A stretch of DNA of 19,814 nucleotides from JAKFWI01 sp031398975 (GTDB lineage Bacteria; Pseudomonadota; Alphaproteobacteria; Caulobacterales; Aquidulcibacteraceae): NCBI GenBank assembly GCA_031398975.1, contig JANNOI010000016.1:1-19814 (forward strand), written 5' to 3'. The notes below the pieces were generated by a model that did no database searches, was not told the origin of the DNA, and saw only the letters and a program-made list of their open reading frames with translations. A program made the position numbers and the translations under genes. How positions within the stretch are numbered: position 1 is the first letter of the stretch; every line of letters begins with the position of its first letter. This document shows, one piece after another, positions 8,244 to 16,272 of the stretch.

Positions 8244-8489
8244 TCAGCGCTCCAGTCTGGCGGGTTCCAGGCGCGGGCCCTCGGGGCCCAGCACGATCTG
8301 CTCGACCTTCAACTGCGCGTCCTTCAATTTGGCCTCGCAATGGGCCTTCAGGCGCGCGCCGCGTTCATAGGCGCGGATGCTGTCCTCGAGCGCGACGTCC
8401 CCGCGCTCGAGCTGCTGGACGATACGCTCCAGCTCCGCGAGGGCGTGCTCGAAAGAGAGGGCGTCGATATCGGCGGCGGAACTGCTCAT
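8244..8489 (-). CDS. xseB: Exodeoxyribonuclease VII small subunit
   Basis: An 81-residue helical protein with the XseB core F-E-x-A-L-A-E-L-E-R-I-V (13-24), L-E-R-G-D-V-A-L-E-D-S (27-37) and Y-E-R-G (41-44), normal in length. Several copies bind the XseA large subunit in exonuclease VII, which degrades single-stranded DNA from both ends in repair. xseB commonly heads the isoprenoid genes ispA-dxs in proteobacteria, as here. The ATG at 8489 has no Shine-Dalgarno, but a TAGAAT box ends 6 bases before it, so the mRNA may be leaderless. Upstream, ilvB ends 50 bp away on the same strand with no T-tract terminator between, so readthrough from ilvB is also possible. xseA is not in the window. Confidence 0.95.
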   Translation of the reverse strand: MSSSAADIDALSFEHALAELERIVQQLERGDVALEDSIRAYERGARLKAHCEAKLKDAQLKVEQIVLGPEGPRLEPARLER

Positions 8490-8495
8490 AGCGGC

Positions 8496-8501
8496 ATTCT
8501 A
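8496..8501 (-). promoter_or_regulatory. Candidate -10 element for xseB (leaderless arrangement)
   Basis: TAGAAT on the minus strand (5 of 6 to TATAAT) sits in GCTAGAAT, which matches 7 of 8 positions of the Caulobacter -10 consensus GCTANAWC. Six bases separate it from the xseB ATG, which would place +1 on the A of the start codon. The -35 region, about 17-18 bases upstream, is poor (TTTCGC). Activity is inferred only. Confidence 0.5.
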
Positions 8502-8539
8502 GCGGCTCGCCGGGCGGCGCGAAACCGGGGCGCGCGCGC

Positions 8540-10336
<1,797 letters not shown>

Positions 10337-10391
10337 GTTCCGCTCCCTGACGTCCAAGGTCTCGCTGCTCGCCCGCGCCGTGATACGGCGC

Positions 10392-10420
10392 AAAAGAAAA
10401 GGGGCCCTGAAAGGCCCCTT
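10392..10420 (-). terminator. Intrinsic terminator (attenuator) in the ilvB leader
   Basis: On the minus strand an 8-bp stem AAGGGGCC/GGCCCCTT (10420-10413 with 10406-10399) with loop TTTCAG is followed by TTTTCTTTT (10400-10392). It lies 55 bp before the ilvB start and downstream of a branched-chain leader peptide, so it most likely acts as an attenuator and not as the miaA operon end. The stem and T-tract are seen; regulation is inferred. Confidence 0.85.
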
Positions 10421-10454
10421 CGGATCGCGCACGCCGTGCCGCCCCGCTCAGGGC
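10404..10454 (-). promoter_or_regulatory. Candidate antiterminator pairing in the ilvB leader
   Basis: GCCCTGAG (10454-10447), covering the last codon and stop of the leader peptide, is complementary to TTCAGGGC (10411-10404; seven Watson-Crick pairs and one G-U). The latter is the loop plus part of the 3' arm of the terminator, so the two structures exclude each other. A rival 7-bp pairing, GGATCGC (10459-10453) with GCGATCC (10428-10422), also overlaps the first arm and would favour the terminator. A small GCAC-GGC-GTGC hairpin lies between. Folding is worked out by eye. Confidence 0.6.
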
Positions 10455-10501
10455 GATCCCGGCGGCGCGGCGCTTACAAGAAGAGTGATCACGCTGTTCA
10501 T
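10448..10501 (-). CDS. ilv leader peptide (attenuation peptide)
   Basis: A 17-codon frame, MNSVITLLVSAAPPGSP, lying between miaA and ilvB. Residues 4-9 are Val-Ile-Thr-Leu-Leu-Val: five of six are the end products of the pathway ilvB starts, and threonine is the isoleucine precursor. Leu-Leu-Val uses CTT-CTT-GTA, codons out of character for this GC-rich DNA and well suited to slow decoding. Its stop codon lies in the 5' arm of the proposed antiterminator. A ribosome stalled at the Leu/Val codons would leave that arm free (readthrough), while one reaching the stop would mask it (termination). There is no Shine-Dalgarno; a promoter at 10509-10537 would start RNA at or beside the ATG. The frame is open further upstream only as antisense-like extension of miaA. 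Confidence 0.8.
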   Translation of the reverse strand: MNSVITLLVSAAPPGSP

Positions 10502-10508
10502 CGTTTGG

Positions 10509-10537
10509 GAGTTAGTCGCTTTCCGTCTTGGCGTCAA
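10509..10537 (-). promoter_or_regulatory. Candidate promoter of the ilvB leader
   Basis: On the minus strand TTGACGC (10537-10531), a 14-base gap and ACTAACTC (10516-10509) fit the Caulobacter housekeeping consensus TTGACGS-N10-14-GCTANAWC: all seven -35 positions and six of eight -10 positions match. By E. coli rules the spacer is 17 but the -10 (TAACTC) is weak. The -10 starts on the TAA stop codon of miaA, and +1 falls on or next to the A of the leader peptide ATG. Confidence 0.5.
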
Positions 10538-11453
10538 CGCGCATGGGGTCGGCGGCGAGCAGAGCGCGCGCTGCGGACGCGTCGGGACTGTCGAGGCGCG
10601 GCCAGGTGGGGAGCTGGTGGGCGATCCAGGTGGATTGGCGCTTGGCGTAATGACGGGTGTCGCGCTTGGCGAGGGCTGTGGCGGCGGCGAGGTCAATCTC
10701 CCCGCGCAAATGGGCCATCAGCCAGGGGGCGCCGTGGGCCTTCATCGCCGGCAGGCTGGGATCCAGCCCCCGCGCCGCCAGCCTGCCCGCCTCCTCCAGC
10801 GCCCCGCGCTCCAGCATCGCGTCGAAGCGGGCCTCGATGGCGGCGTAGAGGCGCGCGCGGGGGGGCGCCAGCACCAGGCCGCGCCACTGGCCCGGCGCCA
10901 GCGGCGCCCGGGTGCGGGCCTGTAAAACGGTGATCGAGACGCCGGCCGTCTCGAGGATCTCCAGCGCGCGCAGGATGCGGGGGCCGTCACGCGGCTTCAG
11001 CCGGCCCGCCGCGGCGGGGTCTCTCCGCGCAAGCTCCCCATGCAGCGCCTCGGGGCCCTCCCGCGCCAGCCGCGCATAAAGGGCTTCGCGCAGCGCGGGA
11101 GACGGCGCAGGCATCGCCGCGAGGCCCTTGGTAAGCGCCTGAAAATAAAGCCCCGTGCCGCCCACCACGATCGGCGTGCGCCCACGGGCCTCAACCGCTT
11201 GAAGCGCAGGCAGAGCCGCCGCCAGCCACCGGCCCACCGAAAACCGCTCCCCCCCATCCACCCACCCATAAAGGTGATGGGGCGCGCGGGCCGTATCGCT
11301 CCGGGAGGGCCGCGCCGACAGCACGTCGAGATCGGCGTAGACCTGGATCGCGTCGGCGTTGACGATCTCCCCGTCCAGCGCTTCCGAAAGCGCCAGCGCC
11401 AGCCCGGACTTGCCGCTGGCGGTCGGACCCATGATAAAGACAGCCGGTTTCAT
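10512..11453 (-). CDS. miaA: tRNA dimethylallyltransferase
   Basis: This enzyme transfers a dimethylallyl group from DMAPP to A37 of tRNAs reading UNN codons, which include several Leu codons. The 313 residues are normal in length. Motifs are the P-loop G-P-T-A-S-G-K-S (9-16), N-A-D-A-I-Q-V-Y-A-D-L-D (32-43; the common D-S is D-A here, a known sort of variation), V-V-G-G-T-G-L-Y-F (96-104) and the C-terminal R-x-Y-A-K-R-Q-x-T-W. The ATG at 11453 has no Shine-Dalgarno; a TAAACG box ends 6 bases before it, a possible leaderless start. serB diverges 14 bp away. Its stop codon is overlapped by the ilv leader promoter. Its DMAPP substrate comes from the pathway headed by the nearby dxs. Confidence 0.96.
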   Translation of the reverse strand: MKPAVFIMGPTASGKSGLALALSEALDGEIVNADAIQVYADLDVLSARPSRSDTARAPHHLYGWVDGGERFSVGRWLAAALPALQAVEARGRTPIVVGGTGLYFQALTKGLAAMPAPSPALREALYARLAREGPEALHGELARRDPAAAGRLKPRDGPRILRALEILETAGVSITVLQARTRAPLAPGQWRGLVLAPPRARLYAAIEARFDAMLERGALEEAGRLAARGLDPSLPAMKAHGAPWLMAHLRGEIDLAAATALAKRDTRHYAKRQSTWIAHQLPTWPRLDSPDASAARALLAADPMRVDAKTESD

Positions 11454-11467
11454 CGAGGGCGTTTAGC

Positions 11468-12376
11468 ATGGCCGAGGGGCCGCACGCGCTGGTCTTCGCC
11501 GCGCCCGACAAGCCCTCCTATCGGGAAGCGGTGCTGATGCTGGGACGGGTGGCGCTGGCGCGCGGCCTGCCCCCGCCCGCCGTGCTCGCGCCCTGGCAGG
11601 CGGCGGAATGGACCTATTCCGCCCTCGACGCCGAGCTGGCCGAGGAGGCCGCCCACGCCGTGGGCGATCTGCCAGTGGACTGGGCGCTCGTTCCCACCGC
11701 CAACCGGCGCAAGCGCCTGCTGGTGGCGGACATGGATTCTACCATTATCGGCTGCGAGTGCCTCGACGAACTGGCCGATTATGCCGGCCTGAAGGCCGAG
11801 ATCGCGGCGATCACCGCCCGCGCGATGGCCGGGGAGCTCGATTTCGAGCAGGCGCTCGTGGCCCGGGTCGAGCGGCTGAAGGGCTTGCCCGCGGCGGTGC
11901 TGGCGCGCTGCTATGCCGAGCGGGTGCGCCTCAATCCGGGCGCCGCGGCGCTGGTGGCGACGATGGCCGCGCACGGGGCCCGTTGCGTGCTGGTGTCGGG
12001 CGGCTTCACCTTCTTCACCAGCCGTGTCGCCGCGCTCGCGGGCTTCCACGCCCACCGGGCGAACACGCTGCTGGAGGCCGATGGCGCCCTGACGGGCGCG
12101 GTGGGCCGGCCTATCCTGGGCCGGGAAGCCAAGCGCGCGGCGCTGCTGGCGGAAGCCCAGGCCCAGGGGCTCACCCCCGAAGACGCGCTCGCCGTGGGAG
12201 ACGGCGCGAACGACCTCTCCATGCTCGAAACCGCAGGCCTTGGAATCGCCTACCGCGCCAAACCCCTGGTCGCGGCGCAGGCGGACGCGCGCATTATGCA
12301 CACTGATCTGGAGACGGCGCTCTATTTCCAAGGCTATTCCAGCCGCGAGCGCGTGCCCGGGGGCGCTATTTCCTAG
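11468..12376 (+). CDS. serB: Phosphoserine phosphatase
   Basis: This enzyme hydrolyses phosphoserine, the last step of serine synthesis, in the cytosol. The 302-residue protein has an N-terminal ACT-like region (1-80) and a HAD phosphatase domain. Motif I is D-M-D-S-T-I-I-G (Asp88 nucleophile, Asp90 acid), motif II is Ser177 in V-L-V-S-G-G-F, motif III has Lys222, and the acidic motif G-D-G-A-N-D-L (244-250) binds Mg. The E-C-L-D-E-L segment after motif I is typical of SerB. The ATG at 11468 has GAGGG eight bases before it. It diverges from miaA with only 14 bp between, so its promoter must lie inside miaA. Its 3' end overlaps the convergent degP by 11 bp. Confidence 0.95.
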   Translation: MAEGPHALVFAAPDKPSYREAVLMLGRVALARGLPPPAVLAPWQAAEWTYSALDAELAEEAAHAVGDLPVDWALVPTANRRKRLLVADMDSTIIGCECLDELADYAGLKAEIAAITARAMAGELDFEQALVARVERLKGLPAAVLARCYAERVRLNPGAAALVATMAAHGARCVLVSGGFTFFTSRVAALAGFHAHRANTLLEADGALTGAVGRPILGREAKRAALLAEAQAQGLTPEDALAVGDGANDLSMLETAGLGIAYRAKPLVAAQADARIMHTDLETALYFQGYSSRERVPGGAIS

Positions 12377-13811
12377 GCTTTACGCTGCGGAACGTCATGT
12401 CCCCGCGCCGGTTGATGTAGAGCAGCACCGCGCGGCCCTGGGCGCGCCCGGCCTTGACGGCGAGCGCCTGGGCCTCGCCCACCGTCTCGATCGGCTCGAA
12501 CGCCATCTCGACCACCACGTCGCCGGGCTGGACCTTGCCGGCCGCGTCACTCGCGGAATCCACCCCCACGACCACGAGCCCGCGCACGTCCGGGGCGATC
12601 TGGAAGCGGCGGCGATTGTCGCGGTTGAGTTCGGCCAGCGTCATGCCCAGCACGCGGGCGCTTTCGGCGCGGGCGCCGGGCGCAGGCTCGCCGGCGCCGG
12701 AATCGCCGGGCCGCGGCGCGCGCGTCGCCAGTTGCGGGGTCCGCTCCTCGAGCCGGGCGATCAGCACGTTGAGGCCCACGCGCTTGCCGTCGCGCAGCAG
12801 ATCCACCCGCACATTCTTGCCGATCGGGGTGTCGGCGACATAGCGCGTCAAGAGCCGGCTCTCGCGCACCTCGCGCCCGTCATAGGTCAAGATCACGTCG
12901 CCCGGGCGCAGGCCAGCGCGGGCGGCCGGGCTGCCCTCGGTGACGCCCGAGACCACGACCCCGCGCGGACGCGGCAGGCCGTTGCGCTGGGCGATCTCGG
13001 GCGTGACCACGCCGATGCGCACCCCTAGCCAGCCGCGCCGCGTCTCCCCGAACTCGAGCAATTGCGACACGACCGAGGAGACGAGGTCCGCCGGCACCGC
13101 AAAGCCCACTCCGACCGAGCCGCCCGTGGGGCTGACGATGGCGGTGTTCATGCCGATCACCTCGCCGTCCATGCTGAACAGCGGCCCGCCGGAATTGCCG
13201 CGATTGATCGCGGCGTCCGTCTGGATGAAATCGTCGTAATGGCCGGCATTGATGTTGCGGTTGCGCGCCGAGATGATGCCCGCCGAGACCGACCCGCCGA
13301 GGCCGAACGGGTTGCCAATCGCGATCACCCAATCGCCCACCCGCGCGCGCGCGGCGTCGCCGAAGCGCACGAACGGGAGCGGCCGGTCCGCCTTGACCCG
13401 CAGCACGGCGATATCGGTCGCGACGTCGCGCCCGACCAGGGAGGCCTTCACGCGCTCCCCGTCCTGGAAGATCACCTCGATCTGTTCGGCGTCCTCGATC
13501 ACGTGATTGTTGGTCACGACCACGCCGTCAGGCGCGATGATGAAGCCCGAGCCCAGCGAGTTCACCTCGCCCCCGTCCTGCCCGGGCAGATCGTTAAACG
13601 GCGCGAGCGGCGACCCGCGCGGGAAGCGCGGCATCTCGCCCACCCCGTCGACGCGCTGGGTGGTGGCGATATTGACCACGGCCGGCATCAGCCGATCGGA
13701 CAACGCCGCGAAATTTTCCGGCGCGGCGCGCGCGTGCGCGGGCTGCGCCCCCAGCCAGACGGAGGCCACAAGAGCGGTCAACAATCCGGGGACGGTTCGC
13801 ACGAAGGTCAC
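12366..13811 (-). CDS. Do/DegP family periplasmic serine protease
   Basis: A 481-residue HtrA-type protease/chaperone for misfolded envelope proteins. It has an N-terminal signal sequence (basic start, hydrophobic 8-22, A-H-A cleavage context near 25-28) and a trypsin-like domain with catalytic triad His103 (TNNHVIED), Asp133 (ATDIAVL) and Ser207 (RGNSGGP). PDZ domain 1 spans about 257-352 and PDZ domain 2 about 388-478. An Ala/Pro/Gly linker (362-384) separates the PDZ domains. The start is a GTG at 13811; a second GTG three codons in is possible, and a TAG nine codons upstream bounds the frame. Neither has a Shine-Dalgarno. It follows hflK-hflC-DUF2065 on the same strand, a familiar alphaproteobacterial order. 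DegP, DegQ and MucD-like roles cannot be told apart, so no symbol is given. Confidence 0.95.
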   Translation of the reverse strand: MTFVRTVPGLLTALVASVWLGAQPAHARAAPENFAALSDRLMPAVVNIATTQRVDGVGEMPRFPRGSPLAPFNDLPGQDGGEVNSLGSGFIIAPDGVVVTNNHVIEDAEQIEVIFQDGERVKASLVGRDVATDIAVLRVKADRPLPFVRFGDAARARVGDWVIAIGNPFGLGGSVSAGIISARNRNINAGHYDDFIQTDAAINRGNSGGPLFSMDGEVIGMNTAIVSPTGGSVGVGFAVPADLVSSVVSQLLEFGETRRGWLGVRIGVVTPEIAQRNGLPRPRGVVVSGVTEGSPAARAGLRPGDVILTYDGREVRESRLLTRYVADTPIGKNVRVDLLRDGKRVGLNVLIARLEERTPQLATRAPRPGDSGAGEPAPGARAESARVLGMTLAELNRDNRRRFQIAPDVRGLVVVGVDSASDAAGKVQPGDVVVEMAFEPIETVGEAQALAVKAGRAQGRAVLLYINRRGDMTFRSVKPRK

Positions 13812-13936
13812 GCCGCTAGGTCCGTCACACTCTGACTATGCGCCGAGCCCGTCTCGACCGCTCGACATCTATGGCGGCGCGCTTCATGGCGCAATCGGGG
13901 CGCGTTCTGCTTTCGCGCCGACAAACGCCTCACAAA

Positions 13937-14134
13937 TCAGCGAAACGCCTTCGCGGCCCACACGATGCCCACCCCGGCGGCCAGCGCCAGAAGCGCAGCG
14001 ACCCGCACCGCCACATCCGGAGCGGCCTCGATCCGGGCGAGGGCGCGGCGCATGAGGCCCGGCCAGGCCGCCCACACCAGCCCTTCCAAGGCGAGCGCCA
14101 GCCCTACCCCCACCGCCAAATCCTTCGGCCCCAC
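13937..14134 (-). CDS. DUF2065 small membrane protein
   Basis: A 65-residue protein with two hydrophobic helices (about 5-24 and 43-60) joined by a short basic loop with R-R-A-L-A-R-I. The pattern E-G-L-V-W-A-A-W-P (17-25) and the position right after hflC match DUF2065 (YjeT-like) proteins, which commonly accompany hflKC. Function is unknown; a link to the HflKC membrane complex is inferred from gene order. The start is a GTG 2 bp after the hflC stop, with AAGGAAGG nine bases upstream lying in the hflC end, so translation is likely coupled. The 125 bp between it and degP contain a 6-bp hairpin GGCGCG/CGCGCC (13919-13899) without a T-tract, and no gene. Confidence 0.85.
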   Translation of the reverse strand: MGPKDLAVGVGLALALEGLVWAAWPGLMRRALARIEAAPDVAVRVAALLALAAGVGIVWAAKAFR

Positions 14135-14136
14135 GC

Positions 14137-15021
14137 TCAGCGGCCTTCCTTGTCCTTCAGGTAGCGGAAGAATTCGCCGTCCGGCGGGATCACCATCTGC
14201 GTGCCCTTCGGAATCGCCTTCTCATAGGCCTGCAGGGAACGGTAAAAGCCCGCGAACTCGGGATCGCGGCCATAGGCCTGGGAGAACAGCGCCGCCCGGC
14301 GCCCTTCGCCCTCCCCGCGGATACGCTCGGACTGCTCACGGCCTTCGCCCAGGGTGACGCTCACCTGCCGGTCCGCGTCGGCGCGGATCTTGGCGGCTTC
14401 CTCGTCGCCGCGGGCGCGGATCTCGGCGGCGAATTGCTGGCGCTCGGTGCGCATGCGCTCATAGACGCGCTCGGCGGTTTCGGGCGGGAGATCGGCCTGG
14501 CGGATGCGCACATCCACGATCACCACGCCCCACTGACGGGCCTCCCGGTTCATCTCGTCCCGGATGGCGACCATGAGCTGCCCCCGCCGGCCGGAGACGA
14601 TGTCGTTGGACGGGGCCGAGCCCAGCACCCGGCGCAGCGCGCCGGTCATCAGCGCCTCCAGGCGGCTCTCCGCCGCGCCTTCGTTCTGCACGGCTTGGTA
14701 GAAGCGCAGCGGGTCCACAATCCGCCAGCGCATATAGGCGTCGACGACCAATTGCTCCTGATCGGCGGCGATGATGGTCTGTTCGGCAAGATTCAAACCG
14801 AGATTGCGGCGATCGAACATCACCACATTCTCCAGAAACGGCGCCTTCACATAAAGGCCGGGGCGGGCGCCTGGCATGTTGGCGGCGTTAATCACGCGCT
14901 GGGCGTCGCCGAACCGGAGCACCAGGGCCTGCTGGGTCTGGGGCACGACGTACAGCGTGTTCAGCAAGAGCACGACGACGATAACGATCGCCGTGATCAG
15001 GATCGGGTTCAGGCGTTTCAC
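14137..15021 (-). CDS. hflC: HflC, FtsH-modulating SPFH/prohibitin protein
   Basis: A 294-residue membrane-anchored SPFH protein. One N-terminal helix (5-25) is followed by the SPFH/band-7 domain beginning V-V-P-Q-T-Q-Q-A-L-V-L-R-F-G (25-38), then a charged helical region with R-A-R-G-D-E-E-A-A-K-I-R typical of HflC. HflC and HflK form a large periplasm-facing cage around FtsH and modulate its proteolysis. The start is a GTG at 15021 with GAGGGGG upstream, 11 bp after hflK. It is followed immediately by the DUF2065 gene. Confidence 0.95.
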   Translation of the reverse strand: MKRLNPILITAIVIVVVLLLNTLYVVPQTQQALVLRFGDAQRVINAANMPGARPGLYVKAPFLENVVMFDRRNLGLNLAEQTIIAADQEQLVVDAYMRWRIVDPLRFYQAVQNEGAAESRLEALMTGALRRVLGSAPSNDIVSGRRGQLMVAIRDEMNREARQWGVVIVDVRIRQADLPPETAERVYERMRTERQQFAAEIRARGDEEAAKIRADADRQVSVTLGEGREQSERIRGEGEGRRAALFSQAYGRDPEFAGFYRSLQAYEKAIPKGTQMVIPPDGEFFRYLKDKEGR

Positions 15022-15032
15022 GAAGGGCCCCC

Positions 15033-16172
15033 TCAGCGCGGCGTCGGCGCGCCGACCTGCTGGGTCTGGCGGCGCAATTGATCGAGCGGCAGATAAGGCT
15101 GGGCGCCGGTGCCGCGCGTATCGACGATGATCTTGTCGGCCCCGCCATAGACGCGCTCCATCGTCTCCAGATAGAGGCGCTCGCGGGTGACGCGCGGGGA
15201 TTTCCGGTACTCGTCGAGCACGGATATGAAGCGCTGGGTTTCACCCGAGGCTTCCCGCACGACCCGCTCGCGATAGCCTTCGGCCTCGAGGATGGAGCTT
15301 GCGGCTTCGCCGCGCGCCTGGGGCACCACTTCGTTGCGGTAGCGGGTGGCCTCGTTGATCTTGGTTTCCGCGTCCTGGTTGGCGCGCACGACGTCCTTGA
15401 ACGCCTCGTCCACCGTGGCGGGGGGCGCGGCCTTGCGCAGCTGAATCTGGCTCACCAGCACACCGGACTGGTAGGCGTCCAGCGTGCGCTGCATCAGGTC
15501 GCGGGTGGATTGCTCCACGGCGGAGCGGTCGGTCGTGATGATGGCGTCCAGGCGGCGCTGGCCGACGACTTCGCGCATCGCGCTCTCCGCGACCGCCTTC
15601 ACCGCCTCCTCGGGGCTGCGCAGGTTGAAGACGTATTTCTCCAGGTCCTGGAGCTGCCACACGACGGTGAAATCGATATCGGCGATGCTTTCGTCGCCGG
15701 TGATCATCAGGCTTTCGCTCAGGACGTCGCGGTCCTCGTCATAGCCGACGGGCGTCTGGCGCTGGACCGTGACCTTCTCCACGCGCACCTGCTCCATCGG
15801 GAACGGCAGGTGCCAGTGCAGGCCGGCCATTTTGGGCGAACCGGTATAGGCGCCGAACCGGGTGACGACCGCCTGCTCGCCTTCGTCCACCACATAGACG
15901 CCTGAGGCCGCCCAGCCCGCCGCCAGGAGCGCCCCGGCCACCGCGAGCCCGTTGACGCTGCGCCCGCCGCCGTCGCCGCCGAGGCCCCCGCGCCGCCCGC
16001 CGCCGAACGGTCCCCGCCAGCGCGAGCCGAAGCGGCGCAGCAATTCTTCGATATCGGGGCCTTGGTCTGACGCGCCCGGGCGTTGTCCCTGCCCCCAGGG
16101 CTGCTGTCGCGGACCATTGCCCCACGGGCCCCCCTTGGGCGGGCCGCTGTTCGACTGATCATTCCAAGGCAT
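15033..16172 (-). CDS. hflK: HflK, FtsH-modulating SPFH/prohibitin protein
   Basis: A 379-residue partner of HflC. The cytoplasmic N-terminus (1-72) is low complexity, rich in Gly, Pro, Gln and Trp (P-W-N-D at 2-5), as in most HflK. One membrane helix (about 74-94) leads to the SPFH domain starting Y-V-V-D-E-G-E-Q-A-V-V-T-R-F-G (93-107). The end carries the helical E-A-E-G-Y-R-E-R segment and a Gln/Pro tail. The ATG at 16172 is chosen because the N-terminal pattern begins there; the frame upstream runs antisense through the divergent mrp promoter region. No clear Shine-Dalgarno; a weak TAGAAA box (16183-16178) lies 5 bases before the ATG. It heads the hflK-hflC-DUF2065-degP series. Confidence 0.94.
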   Translation of the reverse strand: MPWNDQSNSGPPKGGPWGNGPRQQPWGQGQRPGASDQGPDIEELLRRFGSRWRGPFGGGRRGGLGGDGGGRSVNGLAVAGALLAAGWAASGVYVVDEGEQAVVTRFGAYTGSPKMAGLHWHLPFPMEQVRVEKVTVQRQTPVGYDEDRDVLSESLMITGDESIADIDFTVVWQLQDLEKYVFNLRSPEEAVKAVAESAMREVVGQRRLDAIITTDRSAVEQSTRDLMQRTLDAYQSGVLVSQIQLRKAAPPATVDEAFKDVVRANQDAETKINEATRYRNEVVPQARGEAASSILEAEGYRERVVREASGETQRFISVLDEYRKSPRVTRERLYLETMERVYGGADKIIVDTRGTGAQPYLPLDQLRRQTQQVGAPTPR

Positions 16173-16215
16173 CGGGCTTTCTACCCCCAGCAGAACAGGA
16201 CCGCGCGTCCGGCCG

Positions 16216-16247
16216 GGCTTGCAAGCCATCGGCGTGGGCGGGATATG
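16216..16247 (+). promoter_or_regulatory. Candidate mrp promoter with 12-bp palindrome
   Basis: In the 100-bp gap between divergent hflK and mrp, GGCTTGCAAGCC (16216-16227) is a perfect 12-bp palindrome. It contains TTGCAA (16219-16224), which stands 17 bp from GATATG (16242-16247), a weak -35/-10 pair reading toward mrp. The palindrome may be an operator. Only the sequence symmetry is certain. Confidence 0.35.
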
Positions 16248-16272
16248 GAAGCCTTCAGGTACAGGATCAAGC

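Noticed and set aside
10337..10432. N-terminal extension of IlvB by 32 codons
   Set aside because: The extension is encoded by the terminator hairpin and T-tract of the leader and lacks the family N-terminus; the ATG at 10336 has a ribosome binding site.
12366..12376. 11-bp overlap of serB and degP 3' ends as a sign of frameshift or mis-assembly
   Set aside because: Both proteins end at natural family lengths; short convergent overlaps are common in compact genomes.
13899..13919. 6-bp hairpin between the DUF2065 gene and degP
   Set aside because: No T-tract and no conserved riboswitch or promoter feature; short GC stems are expected by chance at this composition.
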